Positions 12,048 to 20,814 of a DNA stretch of 62,000 bases are shown here, piece after piece (position 1 is the stretch's first letter; each line of letters begins with the position of its first letter). Origin of the DNA: Glandiceps talaboti (taxonomy: Eukaryota > Hemichordata > Enteropneusta > Spengelidae); assembly GCF_964340395.1 (NCBI RefSeq), contig NC_135559.1, forward strand, positions 22,920,964-22,982,963, in the 5' to 3' direction. The notes beneath the pieces were generated by a model, which ran no database searches, had not been told where the DNA came from, and saw nothing but the letters and a program-made list of their open reading frames with translations. A program made the position numbers and the translations under genes.

Positions 12048-14086
12048 AATTAAAACAACTTTAAACTTTTTGTTCCGTAAGTTTCGCAACTCAACTTACT
12101 TTTGTTATAAATTTAATGGCGTTACAAATGAGTACGTAGAGAGATAAATACATTACCATTTATCTTAATTACTTGTATTACAGTCGTGCAGTCAAGTATT
12201 TATTTGAAATCCTAACATCATATACTACAATACAGCAGAGACGATTCTTACAGTTTGTGACAGGCAGTCCTAGATTACCAGTTGGAGGTAAGAAATTATT
12301 TGATGGCAGTTTAACTTGGCTACGATATTAGCACAACTGAACTGATATGGTTCAGTAGTGCTATGGGCATGGTGCAGTGTCTGTCTGTTTGTGTATGTGT
12401 GCTTGTGGATGACTTAAACTCAAAAACCACCAGACCAAATGCCTTGGTATTTGGTTGGGACATTACTTGTGGTGTCTAGTTGGGAAGTTGCTAAAATCAA
12501 ATTGATTGCAACTTAGGTCTGTGTTTTGGATCAAAAAATATGATTTTGGTAAAAAAAAAAATTAAACTCAATAAGCACTGGGTTGCTTCACCTGAAATTT
12601 AGTGAAGATGTTGATAGGGGTGTGTACACAAAAGATTGTTCATGACATGGTGATCCCATTGGTGAGATGCAAATGAGGAATAAAAATGTGACGTTTTGGT
12701 AAAAAAATCTTTACTTCCAAAAGTATTTGGTGGATTTGGCTGAAATCTCATTGGGATGTTTCTGGGAATGTACAGATCAAGTGGTATTAATTACATGATT
12801 ATCCCATCGGTGATATGCAAATTAGGGGCTTAACAAATGTGATGTTTTTGGTAGTGTCTCAGGATTTTTTTTTCTGTGTGCTGGCAATTACTTCCAGTGA
12901 TTTTCTGTTACGCAGACATATACACACAATCCCACCTAATGCTACAGAGATCCATTCAGGTTTGGAACTCTGTGACAGGTCTATGTTGCCCAACAAACAT
13001 AGCACCTGTGGGCTCCCTGTGAGTAATCATCCCCGACTTTGAGTCATTACTCCAGGAGTCTTTTGAGAGACATGGCTGAGTGACACAAGTGTACCCATCA
13101 AGTCTGTAGAACACTCGCCCTTGGTTTGGGTTGGTCACAGAAAAATCCCCATTTCCAGTGGGATTCAAACCCATGATCTCCCAACTGCTAATCCTGTGTG
13201 CTAACCACTACACTACAGGGAGCCAGTTTCTGTCAGGAATATTGAGGCCATAGAAGTGTACAGAAATTATTGTTTTATTGATCTCATTCAACCATTAAAG
13301 ATATGTATGGGATACTTAGCATAATGTAACAAGTGTATATAGTGGCACTGCAATTAAAACCTCCTTGAGGTTGCTTAGAAACATTCTCTAACTGATGACC
13401 TTATCCCTCATAAACTTCATTTTAGACAGATGATATGTGAGTCAATGTTTTTTAGGCAGGTGATATGTGAGTCAATGTTTTTAGACAGATGATATGTGAG
13501 TCAATGTTTTTAGACAGATGATATGTGAGTCAATGTTTTTAGACATGATATGTGAGTCAAGGTTTTTAGACATGATATGTGAGTTAATGTTTTTCTCATT
13601 TGAGCATAGCAAATTGAAGTGAGTTAAGATATTGAAAAAAAAATATCAGACTTTCAGTGTAATATGAAGAATTGTATTGTTACACTTTTCAAATCATAAA
13701 GCTACTAATATATGTATGTACAACAGTAATATTTTTAAAGTTGTCTATCTTTGTGTCAAAAACATAATGTCCCAAGCCAATATCATTTCTACTGTAAATT
13801 ATTACTGGCTGTGTTTGTTTTGGTTACATCAGTCAACTGTAATGATATGTAGTGTTGAAATCACTATGTATTCTCTATGTTGATTCCAGGCTTCCGAGCA
13901 CTCAATCCACCCCTAACCATTGTGAGGAAGACGTTGGAATCTTCAGAAAGCCCAGACAATTTCCTGCCATCTGTGATGACATGTGTCAACTATCTCAAAC
14001 TTCCGGAATATTCTTGTAAAGAAATCATGGAACAGAAACTAGAGACAGCCATCAGAGAGGGACAGCAGTCCTTCCATCTGTCATAG
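1..14086 (+). CDS. TRIP12: TRIP12-like HECT-type E3 ubiquitin ligase, 3' part of gene (eight coding exons, 5' part outside window)
   Basis: The spliced exons 1-17, 2909-3063, 4992-5156, 5718-5882, 10044-10157, 11876-11970, 12184-12287 and 13890-14086 read as one frame of about 336 residues covering most of a HECT domain. It has TRIP12 hallmarks: [77 protein letters not shown] and the C-terminus EGQQSFHLS. The catalytic cysteine lies in [10 protein letters not shown] (codon 13982-13984). HECT ligases accept ubiquitin from an E2 on this cysteine and pass it to a substrate; TRIP12 is a nuclear ligase known for ubiquitin-fusion degradation, ARF turnover and DNA-damage control. All introns are GT-AG, with phases 1,0,0,0,0,2,1. 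The N-terminal parts (ARM/WWE regions) must lie to the left. Introns 1, 2 and 4 are swollen by minisatellites. Assignment to TRIP12 rather than another HECT ligase rests on remembered family sequence and is strong. Confidence 0.93.
77..2706. repeat. 64-bp minisatellite, about 41 copies, in TRIP12 intron 1
   Basis: The unit contains GTATTGTAGAAGTGGAGTTG and GTGAAATCAGACATGAC. The period, measured from repeated GGTATTG positions (for example 142 and 206), is 64 bp. Copies differ by a few substitutions (ACGTACC or ACATACC, TTGTAG or TCGTGG). One copy near 1135 has a 2-base insertion. The repeat fills nearly all of intron 1 (18-2908); the remaining 200 bases before exon 2 show no feature. Confidence 0.97.
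2909..3063 (+). CDS. TRIP12: TRIP12 exon, start of HECT N-lobe
   Basis: The acceptor TCTAACAG precedes it and the donor GTAAATAC follows. It completes the split glycine and gives 51 codons from SQEGVMYIH to KALMDSRM. The segment [19 protein letters not shown] is the typical HECT 'F.F.G...AKA..D' element. The exon ends in phase 0. A 44-bp array begins about 20 bases beyond the donor. Confidence 0.93.
3085..4604. repeat. 44-bp minisatellite, about 34 copies, in TRIP12 intron 2
   Basis: The unit starts CCACATATAACTGATCAGTA and ends GTCAGTTTCTATACAA. The spacing between CCACAT starts (3131, 3175) is 44 bp. It starts about 20 bases after the exon 2 donor. Most units contain CAGTAAGA, which resembles a splice donor. 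Confidence 0.97.
4660..4985. repeat. Two small arrays, 18-bp (4660-4770) and 41-bp (4781-4985), directly before TRIP12 exon 3
   Basis: The first array repeats ATAGCCACCTTCATAGAA imperfectly. The second has five copies of a 41-bp unit starting TCCTGGGTGGTTACTATACA (starts at 4781, 4822 and onward). It ends only a few bases before the exon 3 acceptor. The units carry TACACAGG, an acceptor-like AG. Confidence 0.9.
4992..5156 (+). CDS. TRIP12: TRIP12 exon, HECT N-lobe
   Basis: The exon follows TTTAATATTTCAG and ends before GTGAGTAT, giving exactly 55 codons. It contains [12 protein letters not shown] and [12 protein letters not shown], both characteristic of TRIP12. The last 12 bases of the exon together with its donor are repeated in tandem just downstream (see the entry at 5146-5275). 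Confidence 0.95.
5146..5275 (+). repeat. 31-bp tandem repeat containing the TRIP12 exon 3 end and splice donor
   Basis: The exon 3 end and its donor, GACCAATCACAT then GTGAGTATA, recur about three more times downstream, each time followed by AACTAACA. The third extra copy has GCGAGT in place of GTGAGT. The tandem repeat therefore multiplies a real 5' splice site. The rest of intron 3 (5276-5717) shows no recognisable feature. Confidence 0.9.
5718..5882 (+). CDS. TRIP12: TRIP12 exon, HECT N-lobe core
   Basis: The acceptor is TTTGTTACAG and the donor is GTATGTTG; there are 55 codons in phase 0. It carries [20 protein letters not shown] and [10 protein letters not shown], the most conserved stretch of TRIP12-type HECT domains. 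The 33-bp array begins about 12 bases after the donor, so the array lies almost against this exon. Confidence 0.96.
5895..8962. repeat. 33-bp minisatellite, about 93 copies, in TRIP12 intron 4
   Basis: The unit starts ACAGTTTACTGATACTGTAC and ends ATCGTTATACATA. The common variants are CG/CA/TG in ATCGTT and TTACTG or TTCCTG. Because 33 is divisible by three and the unit lacks stop codons in one frame on each strand, the array yields reading frames of more than 1000 codons on both strands. These are not genes: the array starts right after a splice donor and the translations are pure 11-residue repeats. Confidence 0.97.
9224..9363. mobile_element. 140-bp fold-back (MITE-like) element in TRIP12 intron 4
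   Basis: ACAATAATGTATGCCCTCCC at the left is matched by the reverse complement of GGGAGGGCGTACATTATTGT at the right. The pairing continues through CCATAATGGA and the AGCAAACTTTG / CAAAGTTTGCT core, so almost the whole element folds into one hairpin. No coding capacity is seen, which fits a non-autonomous DNA transposon. Confidence 0.82.
9461..9910. mobile_element. 450-bp element with long inverted ends, in TRIP12 intron 4
   Basis: The left end, from AAATCTGATGTGGTGAAAGC through TCTTTATTTACCTC, matches the reverse complement of GAGGTAAATAAAGACATCTA to CACCACATCAGATTT at the right. The arms are about 110-140 bp with a few mismatches. The interior has no convincing gene. A related element is at 14798-15322. 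Confidence 0.8.
10044..10157 (+). CDS. TRIP12: TRIP12 exon, HECT N-lobe
   Basis: The acceptor is ATATTTGTAG and the donor is GTGAGTAA; 38 codons run from ALVKIT to FYAEE. EGVSRQ and GFESVFPIS match TRIP12. It is separated from the previous exon by a 4.2-kb intron made mostly of one minisatellite. Confidence 0.94.
10158..11875. other. TRIP12 intron 5: mostly single-copy sequence with a GT tract
   Basis: The intron contains a degenerate then pure GT tract at about 10470-10600, and a short direct repeat of ATGCCCCGAGTACACCACAC near 10365-10410. I see no exon-like or element-like sequence that I can identify in the rest. Confidence 0.7.
11876..11970 (+). CDS. TRIP12: TRIP12 exon, HECT lobe linker region
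   Basis: It follows a pyrimidine-rich acceptor ending TTTTTAAG and precedes GTAGGTAT. The 31 codons plus a split serine read [20 protein letters not shown] and then the CCRPDHGY motif. The exon ends in phase 2. Confidence 0.94.
11975..12046. repeat. CA dinucleotide microsatellite in TRIP12 intron 6
   Basis: A run of AC repeats, interrupted by ACGTGCACGC at its left, sits directly after the exon 6 donor. The rest of the 213-base intron is AT-rich and plain. Confidence 0.95.
12184..12287 (+). CDS. TRIP12: TRIP12 exon, HECT C-lobe start
   Basis: The acceptor is GTATTACAG and the donor GTAAGAAA. It completes the serine codon, then reads [12 protein letters not shown] to [13 protein letters not shown], ending in phase 1 with a split glycine. 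FVTGS.RLP is the standard HECT C-lobe signature. Confidence 0.95.
12328..12880 (+). mobile_element. Dispersed element family A, copy 1 (TRIP12 intron 7)
   Basis: It begins TTAGCACAACTGAACTGATA, followed by GTTCAGTAGTGCTAT, an imperfect terminal hairpin. Next come CTGT/GT-rich sequence, AAAACCACCAGACCAAATGC, and two related monomers carrying a GATATGCAAATTAGG-type motif. Copies at 17071-17587 (+) and 20270-20702 (-) share this order. No open frame is conserved, so it is a non-autonomous repeat of unknown class. Confidence 0.75.
12950..13224 (-). mobile_element. tRNA-derived SINE in TRIP12 intron 7
   Basis: On the - strand the element starts GGCTCCCTGTAGTGTAGTGG. It has an A-box-like stretch (TAGTGTAGTGGTTAGCAC) and, about 30 bases on, a B-box-like GGTTTGAATCCC, the two internal RNA polymerase III promoter blocks of tRNA genes. 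A non-tRNA body of about 200 bases follows. The tRNA part lacks a proper cloverleaf, so it is a SINE and not a working tRNA gene. The 3' end is uncertain. Confidence 0.8.
13245..13390. repeat. ~140-bp dispersed sequence, copy 1
   Basis: It starts ACAGAAATTATTGTTTTATT and includes ACTTAGCATAATGTAACAA and CCTCCTTGAGGTTGCTTAGA. A diverged copy in the same orientation lies at 18872-19015. It sits directly beside the SINE here and beside element B there. Confidence 0.75.
13425..13600. repeat. ~28-bp tandem repeat, about six copies, in TRIP12 intron 7
   Basis: The unit is close to TTTTAGACAGATGATATGTG followed by AGTCAATG. The last copies are shortened to GACATGATATG. Bases 13601-13889 up to the last exon are plain AT-rich sequence. 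Confidence 0.88.
13890..14086 (+). CDS. TRIP12: TRIP12 last coding exon with catalytic cysteine and stop
   Basis: The acceptor is TGATTCCAG. The exon encodes [14 protein letters not shown], then [15 protein letters not shown] with the catalytic Cys codon at 13982-13984, and ends in GQQSFHLS followed by TAG. The C-terminus is the same as in vertebrate TRIP12. A hydrophobic residue near the C-terminus is usual for HECT enzymes. Confidence 0.96.
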
Positions 14087-14390
14087 TAAATGATGACATT
14101 GGATTTCAACCAGGTGGAGGTGCAATCTTGGAGTAAAGACACTGAGAAGTGAACTTACAGTTAGAATGTGGTCATGTGACACTAGAGTCAAGTGATGTGA
14201 CACATAAGTGTACGGAACTGTAGTCAAGTGCTGTGACACATCAATGTACGGAACTGTAGCCAAGTGCTTTGAAACAGTGTACAGAACTTAGTCAAGTGCG
14301 GACATATGAGTGTACAGAACTATAGCCAAGTGCTGTGACACATGAGTGTACAGAACTATAGTCATTACAGCTATTTAGTTGTTGTGCCAA
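14087..14390 (+). other. TRIP12 3' untranslated region with ~38-bp tandem repeats
   Basis: After the stop codon come about five degenerate copies (14160-14365) of a unit containing AGTCAAGTGCTGTGACACAT and GTGTACAGAACT. The end of the 3' UTR is not determined. No AATAAA is seen in the first kilobase; one at about 16479 is a weak candidate. Confidence 0.65.
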
Positions 14391-14797
14391 GACTTGCACA
14401 TATCCAAAGAAAAGTGCTATACATTGATCACATTTACTTCTTTCTTGTTTTAGTAGCTGAAACTAAAGGAACTATCACCTTGTTGGTTTATTGTATTATG
14501 TTATGTTTCATTCATTATTGTTACTATGGATACAAAATCCATTGGTATGAAGTTGACTTGTCATACCAACATGGTTGAAATTTGCTCAACTTTGTTCATT
14601 TAATGCTTTTTTGTTATCATTTGTTACCATTATTATGGATACAAACTCCACTATTGTTGTTATGCAGTTGACTGTTGTCGTAGCAACATGGTAAAAACCT
14701 GGTGAACTTTCTAGATTTATCGCATTTTTGTTGTTAGCCCCCAGTGGGCTTATATGTTGGGTTATGTCCAAGTGTGCATTCACCGTCATATCCCTGG

Positions 14798-15322
14798 CCA
14801 ATCTGATTAAAATCCAATGTAGGGAACTTGGCATGATTTCTTTATTTACTTCCTACTTTTTTGTCATTTATTCATGTTTTGTTCCGTGGGTGCCTGATAC
14901 CTACGTCTGACACTTTGTTCCGTGGGTGCCTGATACCTACGTCTGACACTTTGTTCCGTGGGTGCCTGATACCTACGTCTGACACAATACCATAGGAGTT
15001 CTCCTAATGAATCGCATAGTTACCATTAGCCAACCAGAATCCATCTTACAATATAACACTTACATTTGAAATTGAAACAAAGAGAACCACCAAACAATAC
15101 CAAAGTCTGCACTCAAGTATTCTGAAGTACTGTTTCCGCACATTCATTAAGTAATTGCACTCAACACTCTTGTGTTGTCTAAGAACACCTATGATATTGT
15201 GTCAGATGTAGTTATCAGGCACTCACACATGAGTCACAGAACAAAAAAAAACAACACATGACAATAAAAGGAGGTAAATATAGAAATAGTGGCAAGTTTC
15301 TTACATCAGATTTGAATCAGAC
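14798..15322. mobile_element. ~525-bp fold-back element, relative of the one at 9461-9910
   Basis: The left arm starts CCAATCTGATTAAAATCCAA, and the right arm is its approximate reverse complement, ending CATCAGATTTGAATCAGACTG. The arms share TTTCTTTATTTAC / GTAAATATAGAAA and GTGCCTGATA / TATCAGGCAC. Inside the left arm a 36-bp block starting GTTCCGTGGGTGCCTGATAC is repeated three times (14881, 14917, 14953). Confidence 0.78.
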
Positions 15323-15329
15323 TGATCTC

Positions 15330-16080
15330 TGGCATGCACCAACTGATTTCAACCAAACCTTGCACAAAGGTAACATACTATGTGAGACATGCACATCACT
15401 TTGTTTTGCGACTGAATATCATATATGGCCAAATGGAAGCCATAGTTGTTGTAAAATTTCACAGTTTGCATCATAACTTTGGAGATGTAATATGTAGTAA
15501 CTTCATTCATGTGCCTACACCTATATTATGAAATATGAGCTTTCGTTAAAGATTTTGACCTTGAACATCTTCTTCAAGGTCAAATAAGGTCAAATAGCCA
15601 AATTTAGTTCATCTTCATAGCTTTTGAATCATCAAACATTTCAAGTGACAATATTTTAATTATGACGTTGGTTTGACTATGTGAGGTATATGCACGTCAC
15701 TTAATTTTGTAACCTTGACCTGTATAGCAAAATAGTAGCCATTTTGTGATAAAAAAAAATAGTTTGCCCATTATCTCAAAATGTTTGATACATATAGACA
15801 CCATTCGAGTCTACCCCTACATTATCAAAAGTAAGCTGTCATTGACCTTCAACCATGATAAACATTTTCAAGGTGAAACAACCAAAATTATTCTTTCTAT
15901 GTGAACTCATGAAGTTGAATACACAAAGAACTCCATTTAAAAGGTCAGCTTTCTTTTTGTACCTTGAGCTTTGACTTTGACCTCCATATTCAAGGTCAAA
16001 TAACAAATTGTTCAATAAGTCGTGAAGTTTTATATCTAGAGACGCCATTGAACTGCACAATAACTTTGCCACACAGCACA
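15330..16080 (+). mobile_element. Dispersed element family D, longest copy
   Basis: It contains AACTGATTTCAACCAAACCT, GCACAAAGGTAACATACTAT, and several short inverted CTTGAA...TTCAAGG blocks such as TTGACCTTGAAC and CAAGGTCAAATA. The part at 15330-15750 is closely matched by 22945-23345. Related pieces are at 22285-22490 (+) and 60440-60640 (-). No reading frame is preserved. Confidence 0.72.
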
Positions 16081-16679
16081 CCAGTTGGGGATATGTCTTC
16101 TATGATGTTGCTATGGATACTAACTCCTGTAATATTGTGATATAGTTGACTTACAACATTGTGTATATGTATGCATTCATCAACTGATATAACTCTGGTT
16201 ACACTTTATGAATTCACTATTTACAACCACAACTGGCTGTTTTTGTGTAAATATCACATACTGTTGTAGTATTTGTAGTTACACCACCTACATACAACAA
16301 TTTGTAAGCACATACATAGACAGTGCTGGCACTACCACCATAATGTCTTCACTTCTGGAAGCATGGTGAATTGCAAAGAAACATGGAGCTGTTGAACAAA
16401 TACCGTTATGTTTACTCTTTAATCTTGGCTGTCTAGCTCCCCACAGTTTGACAGACTTTTTTTTTTTGAAGTTGCATGAAATAAACAAGATTAAAAAACC
16501 TGATTATCGTGTAAAATTGTCCTGTATTGAGATTTATTGTAAATAATGTGTGGGATATGCTAGGCAGGCTGCCACCATCTGACTTTGTCAACAACCTCTA
16601 ACAGACTCTGATCCAGGAATTAGCAACATCACCAGTGAGGACACTCCAAACATGGTCAGGATATTGTGTACATCATTTT
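16081..16679. other. Intergenic stretch with no recognised feature
   Basis: AT-rich sequence with a T9 run near 16460 and an AATAAA at about 16479. I see no gene or repeat here. Confidence 0.6.
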
Positions 16680-16918
16680 ACCTTCCATAAGGAAGTGTGT
16701 GTTATGATTTAGTCTGGTCTGTGTGTGTGTGTATCTGGCTGCTGAAATGATATCATTTGCATAATTAATTAGTTTGTGTTATGCATTAGTCTGGTCTGTG
16801 TGTTTGTATCTGGCTGCTGAAATGATATCATTTGCATAATTAATTAGTTTGTGTTATGCATTAGTCTGGTCTGTGTGTTTGTATCTGGCTGCTGAAATGA
16901 TATCATTTGCATAATTAT
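16680..16918. repeat. ~75-bp tandem repeat, three copies
   Basis: Three copies of a unit that includes TTAGTCTGGTCTGTGTGT, ATCTGGCTGCTGAAATGATA and TCATTTGCATAATTA. The first copy carries an extra GT run. Confidence 0.9.
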
Positions 16919-17070
16919 TGGCGTAAGTAGGGCAATATCTTATGGATGCAAGCTTCAAATGTATTCAACACACGTTTTATCTCACTGTGAACACAAGTCA
17001 ACATCACTCCATAAAACAACTGATTATTTGTATTCACATATTTTTGTTGACATTTTACACAATTGGAGTT

Positions 17071-17587
17071 TTTAGCACAACTGAACTGAGGTTCAGTAGT
17101 GCTATAGGAACCACCCTGTCTGTCTGTCTGTCTGTCTGTCTGTGTGTGCGTGTGTGTGTGTGTGTAAATGACAAAGTCAAAAACCACAAGGCCAATTGGT
17201 TTGGTGTTTGGTGGGGACATGATGTGGTGTCTAGATGGAAGATTGTTCAAATGAAAATGATCGCACCAGAGATGAGCATTTTGGGTGAAAAAATGTGATA
17301 TTTGGTCAAAAGACTCAAACTCCAAAACTACTGGGCAGATTGACCTGAAATTTAGTGGGAACGTTCTGTAGGGGGTGTAAATTTAGATTTGTTCATGACA
17401 TGATGATCCCATCAGTGATATGCAAATTAGGGTTAAAAATGTGTCTTTTTAGTCAAAAGTCAATAATTCCAAAAGTACTTGGTTGATTTGGCTGAAATTT
17501 CACAGGGATGTTTCTGGGGATGTACAGATCAGAATACAAGATGATCCCTTTAGAAATATACAAATTAGGGCTAAAAACCATGCTTTG
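17071..17587 (+). mobile_element. Dispersed element family A, copy 2
   Basis: It begins TTTAGCACAACTGAACTGAG with the GTTCAGTAGTGCTAT partner, then CTGT and GT tracts, AAAACCACAAGGCCAATTGG, and the GATATGCAAATTAGGG motif. It ends exactly where element B begins (17588), which suggests nested or adjacent insertion. Confidence 0.78.
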
Positions 17588-18849
17588 TTAGTCCCCGCCA
17601 GACAAAGTCCGCGACGGGGACTTATGGATTGGGTTCCGTCTGTCCGTCCGTCCGTCCGTCCGTCCGCAGCCGTTTCTTGGAGATGCCTGGACCGATTTTT
17701 TTCAAACTTGGTACAGGGGCAACATACAATGGCATACATATGCACGTCAATTTGTTTCATGATACGATCCAATATGGCCGCCTAGCAGCCATTTTGTTTG
17801 CAAATTTTCCCTGTCTAAAGCCATAACTCAGACATGCTTGAACAGATCTCATTCAAAGTTGGTATTACGACAGTGTTCTATGGCATATATGTGCATATTC
17901 ATTGTTGTCATGATACGATCGAATATGGCCGCCTGGCAGCCATTTTGTTTGTGAATTTTCATGTCCAAATCCATACCTCAGACATGCTTGAACAGATCTC
18001 ATTCAAAGTTGGTATTAGGACAGTGTTCTATGACATACATGTGCATATCCATTTTCATTGTGATACGATCCAATATGGCTGCCTGGCAGCCATTTTGTTT
18101 GTGAATTTTCCATGTCCAAAGCCATAACTCAGACATGCTTGAACAGATCTCATTCAAAGTTGGTATTAGGACAGTGTTCTATGACATACATGTGTGTATT
18201 CATTGTTGTTGTGATACGATCCAATATGGCCGCCTGGCAGCCATTTTGTTTGCGATTTTTCTATGTCCAAAGCCATAACTCAGACATGCTTGAACAGATC
18301 TCATTCAAAGTTGGTATTAGGACAGTGTTCTATGACATACATGTGCATATCCATTTTCGTCGTGATACGATCCAATATGGCTGCCTGGCAGCCATTTTGT
18401 TTGTGAATTTTCCATGTCCAAAGCCATAACTCAGACATGCTTAAACAGATCTCATTCAAAGTTGGTATTAGGACAGTGTTCTATGACATACATGTGCATA
18501 TTCATTGTTGTTGTAATACGATCCAATATGGCCACCTGGCAGCCATTTTGTTTGCGATTTTTCAATGTCCAAAGCCATAACTCAGACATGCTTGAACACA
18601 TCTCATTTAAAGTTGGTATTAGGACAGTGTTCTATGACATACATGTGCATATCCATTTTCATCATGATACGATCCCCCATACCCGACCAATCCTTTATTG
18701 TTGTAGGCATGTTCCATGTCCAACAAGCAGACACAACATATCTAAGTCTGTTTGATTTAGGTTCACAAGTGTTGTTGCATGATCAGAGTAGTGATAATTC
18801 CTTAAAAAACAATCATAGCGGGGACTATGTCATTCTCAATGACTTGTTA
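17588..18849 (+). mobile_element. Dispersed element family B, copy 1, with internal 151-bp repeats
   Basis: It opens TTAGTCCCCGCC and closes AGCGGGGACTATGTCATTCT, so TAGTCCCCGC and GCGGGGACTA form short inverted ends. After a GTCC run it contains more than five tandem 151-bp units, each with ATAACTCAGACATGCTTGAA, CAAAGTTGGTATTAGGACAG and GGCAGCCATTTTGTTT. The frames seen across it are by-products of the repeat. A second copy is at 21235-22272. Confidence 0.82.
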
Positions 18850-18871
18850 GTTGAAATGCCAGTCAGGCAAA

Positions 18872-19015
18872 GAGAGTATACAGAAATTATTGTTTTATTG
18901 ATCTAATTAAACCATAAGAATTTTTATGGGGTACTTAACATAATGTAACAATTGTGTATGAATGGTACTGATATTAATCTCTCCTTGAAGTTGTTTGGAA
19001 ACCGTGCCTACCTAA
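18872..19015. repeat. ~140-bp dispersed sequence, copy 2, followed by a CTGT microsatellite
   Basis: ACAGAAATTATTGTTTTATT, ACTTAACATAATGTAACAA and CTCCTTGAAGTTGTTTGGAA align in order with 13245-13390. A run of CTGT tetranucleotides follows at 19050-19092. Confidence 0.75.
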
Positions 19016-19055
19016 CTTGAACACTGAACTACACTTTTGTTCAAGGTAAAATGCC

Positions 19056-19092
<37 letters not shown>

Positions 19093-19182
19093 TGTAGATG
19101 ATGCAGATTTTATTTTGGTATTGAGCTTCTCAAACTAGTGTTACTGTTGGTCTGCCAACTGTGAATGAGTCATACTTATGTA

Positions 19183-20267
19183 GTTGGCCCTAGCAACCAT
19201 GACCATGCCCTTAGTAACAGTCAAATGATAGATTTCTTAACAATTATAACAGGAATGGGTCGGCAAGTGAATAAACATTATTTTAAAATGTGTAAATGCC
19301 CTTAGCAACAAGACCACGCCAATAGCAATGGGTAAACAATGACATATAATGCCAAAATAACACTGGTGATGGGAAGGTAAATGAATGAGCATTGTGAAAT
19401 TGTATTCAGATATGCTGAGAAACAAGATTGGTGCCCATAGGTATGTATATAGCAGGTATAACATTAACACCATGGATAGGAAGACAAGACATGGGAATAA
19501 ATCTTCAAAGAATGTATGTCTAGCAAGAAGACCATGTTAATCATTACAGAAAATTAAAGTGTATCATCAACAGTTGTGCTACAACACCATTGGCGCTTTT
19601 ATTACTTCAACAAGTTTAACTAGGAATGTTTTGAAATACATGACTTTGTTAAAACCTCTTTTGTTGGTATCCCTGGTAAAGATATCAGCTCCATTTTATA
19701 TTTGTGTTTATATTCATTATTGAAATTGCGCCAATGGCATTGTAGCACAACTGTACAGTTTTTAGAAATGTTTACTCACATGCTGTTCCATGCTAGGTAT
19801 AGGTGTTCATTTGCTGAATGATTATCCAGTTGCCTATCCAACCTTATTGTTATATTTGCAATATACTCGATCATTTGGCTGTTGCAATGGTCATGGTCAT
19901 GTTGCTAGACATATCTGCATACATTTTTTTTAATGTTCCTTCCCTTGTCTATGAATCACTAATGAAATTATCTTTGCAATATTTGGTTGTTGCTATGGGT
20001 GTAGTCTTGTTGCCAGGTATATTTACATACATTTTTTGAATGTTTATTCATTTGTCTATTAATCCCTGTTATATTTGCAATACACATGTATATGTGATCA
20101 TTTAGCTGTTGCTATGGGCGTGGTCATTGTTACTAGGGATATTTGCATACATTTTTGAATGTTTATTCAGTTGTCTATTCATCCCTGTTAACAAGATGTT
20201 ATTTAACCAAAATATAGTTCCGTTTGGTTGTTGCTAAGGGCATTGTCATGGTTACTAGGGCCAATTG
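19183..20267. repeat. ~1.1-kb imperfect inverted repeat
   Basis: The left end GTTGGCCCTAGCAACCATGA is the approximate reverse complement of the right end TCATGGTTACTAGGGCCAAT. The inner arms CAGTTGTGCTACAACACCAT (about 19570) and the reverse complement of ATGGCATTGTAGCACAACTG (about 19735) also pair. Each arm holds several degenerate copies of a block with 'TTGCTATGGGCGTGGTCAT'. It could fold into a very long hairpin. I see no coding sequence. Confidence 0.72.
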
Positions 20268-20269
20268 TG

Positions 20270-20702
20270 TCAAAAATTTTTGGAAAAAAATCTCCAGAAT
20301 AACACTTCTAGAAACATCTCACCAAGTTTCAGTCTCATTGACCAAGTTTGAGATATGTTTTTGACCAAAATTCACCTAATTTGCATATCACTGATATGCA
20401 AAGACATTTTTAGCCCTAATTTGCATATTGCTGATAGGATCATCATGTTGGAACAATTCTTAATCAACACACCCCTAAGAATGTTCCCACCAAATCATTT
20501 TGATTTGAACAATTTCCCAACTAGACACCCAAGGTAATACACCCACAAAATATTATGGCAATCGGTCCAGCAGTTTTTGACTTTAAGTTGTTTACACACA
20601 TCTACGCTCACACACACACACACACACACAGATTGACAGACAGACAGACACTTTGCCATGCCTATAGCACTACTGAACCCTATCAGTTCAGTTGTGCTAA
20701 AA
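20270..20702 (-). mobile_element. Dispersed element family A, copy 3 (opposite strand)
   Basis: Read on the - strand it begins TTAGCACAACTGAACTGATA, then the AGTAGTGCTATAGGCATG partner, CTGT and GT tracts, and the GCAAATTAGG motifs, in the same order as copies 1 and 2. Confidence 0.78.
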
Positions 20703-20814
20703 ATCATTATAAATATTTGAATATAAAGTTTAGCAATTGAAACTAACCCAAAACCCTTACTGATCACCCTAAAACAAAGAATTCTAGTGTTTGTTGCACA
20801 GATGGAGCTGTGAG

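Noticed and set aside
13150-13224. A functional tRNA gene on the - strand
   Set aside because: A- and B-box-like sequences are present, but I could not form an acceptor stem and anticodon arm, and similarity continues beyond tRNA length; a SINE explains it better.
16915-17325. 136- and 118-codon frames on opposite strands
   Set aside because: They cross the boundary of element A and its CTGT/GT tract and show no similarity to a protein family.
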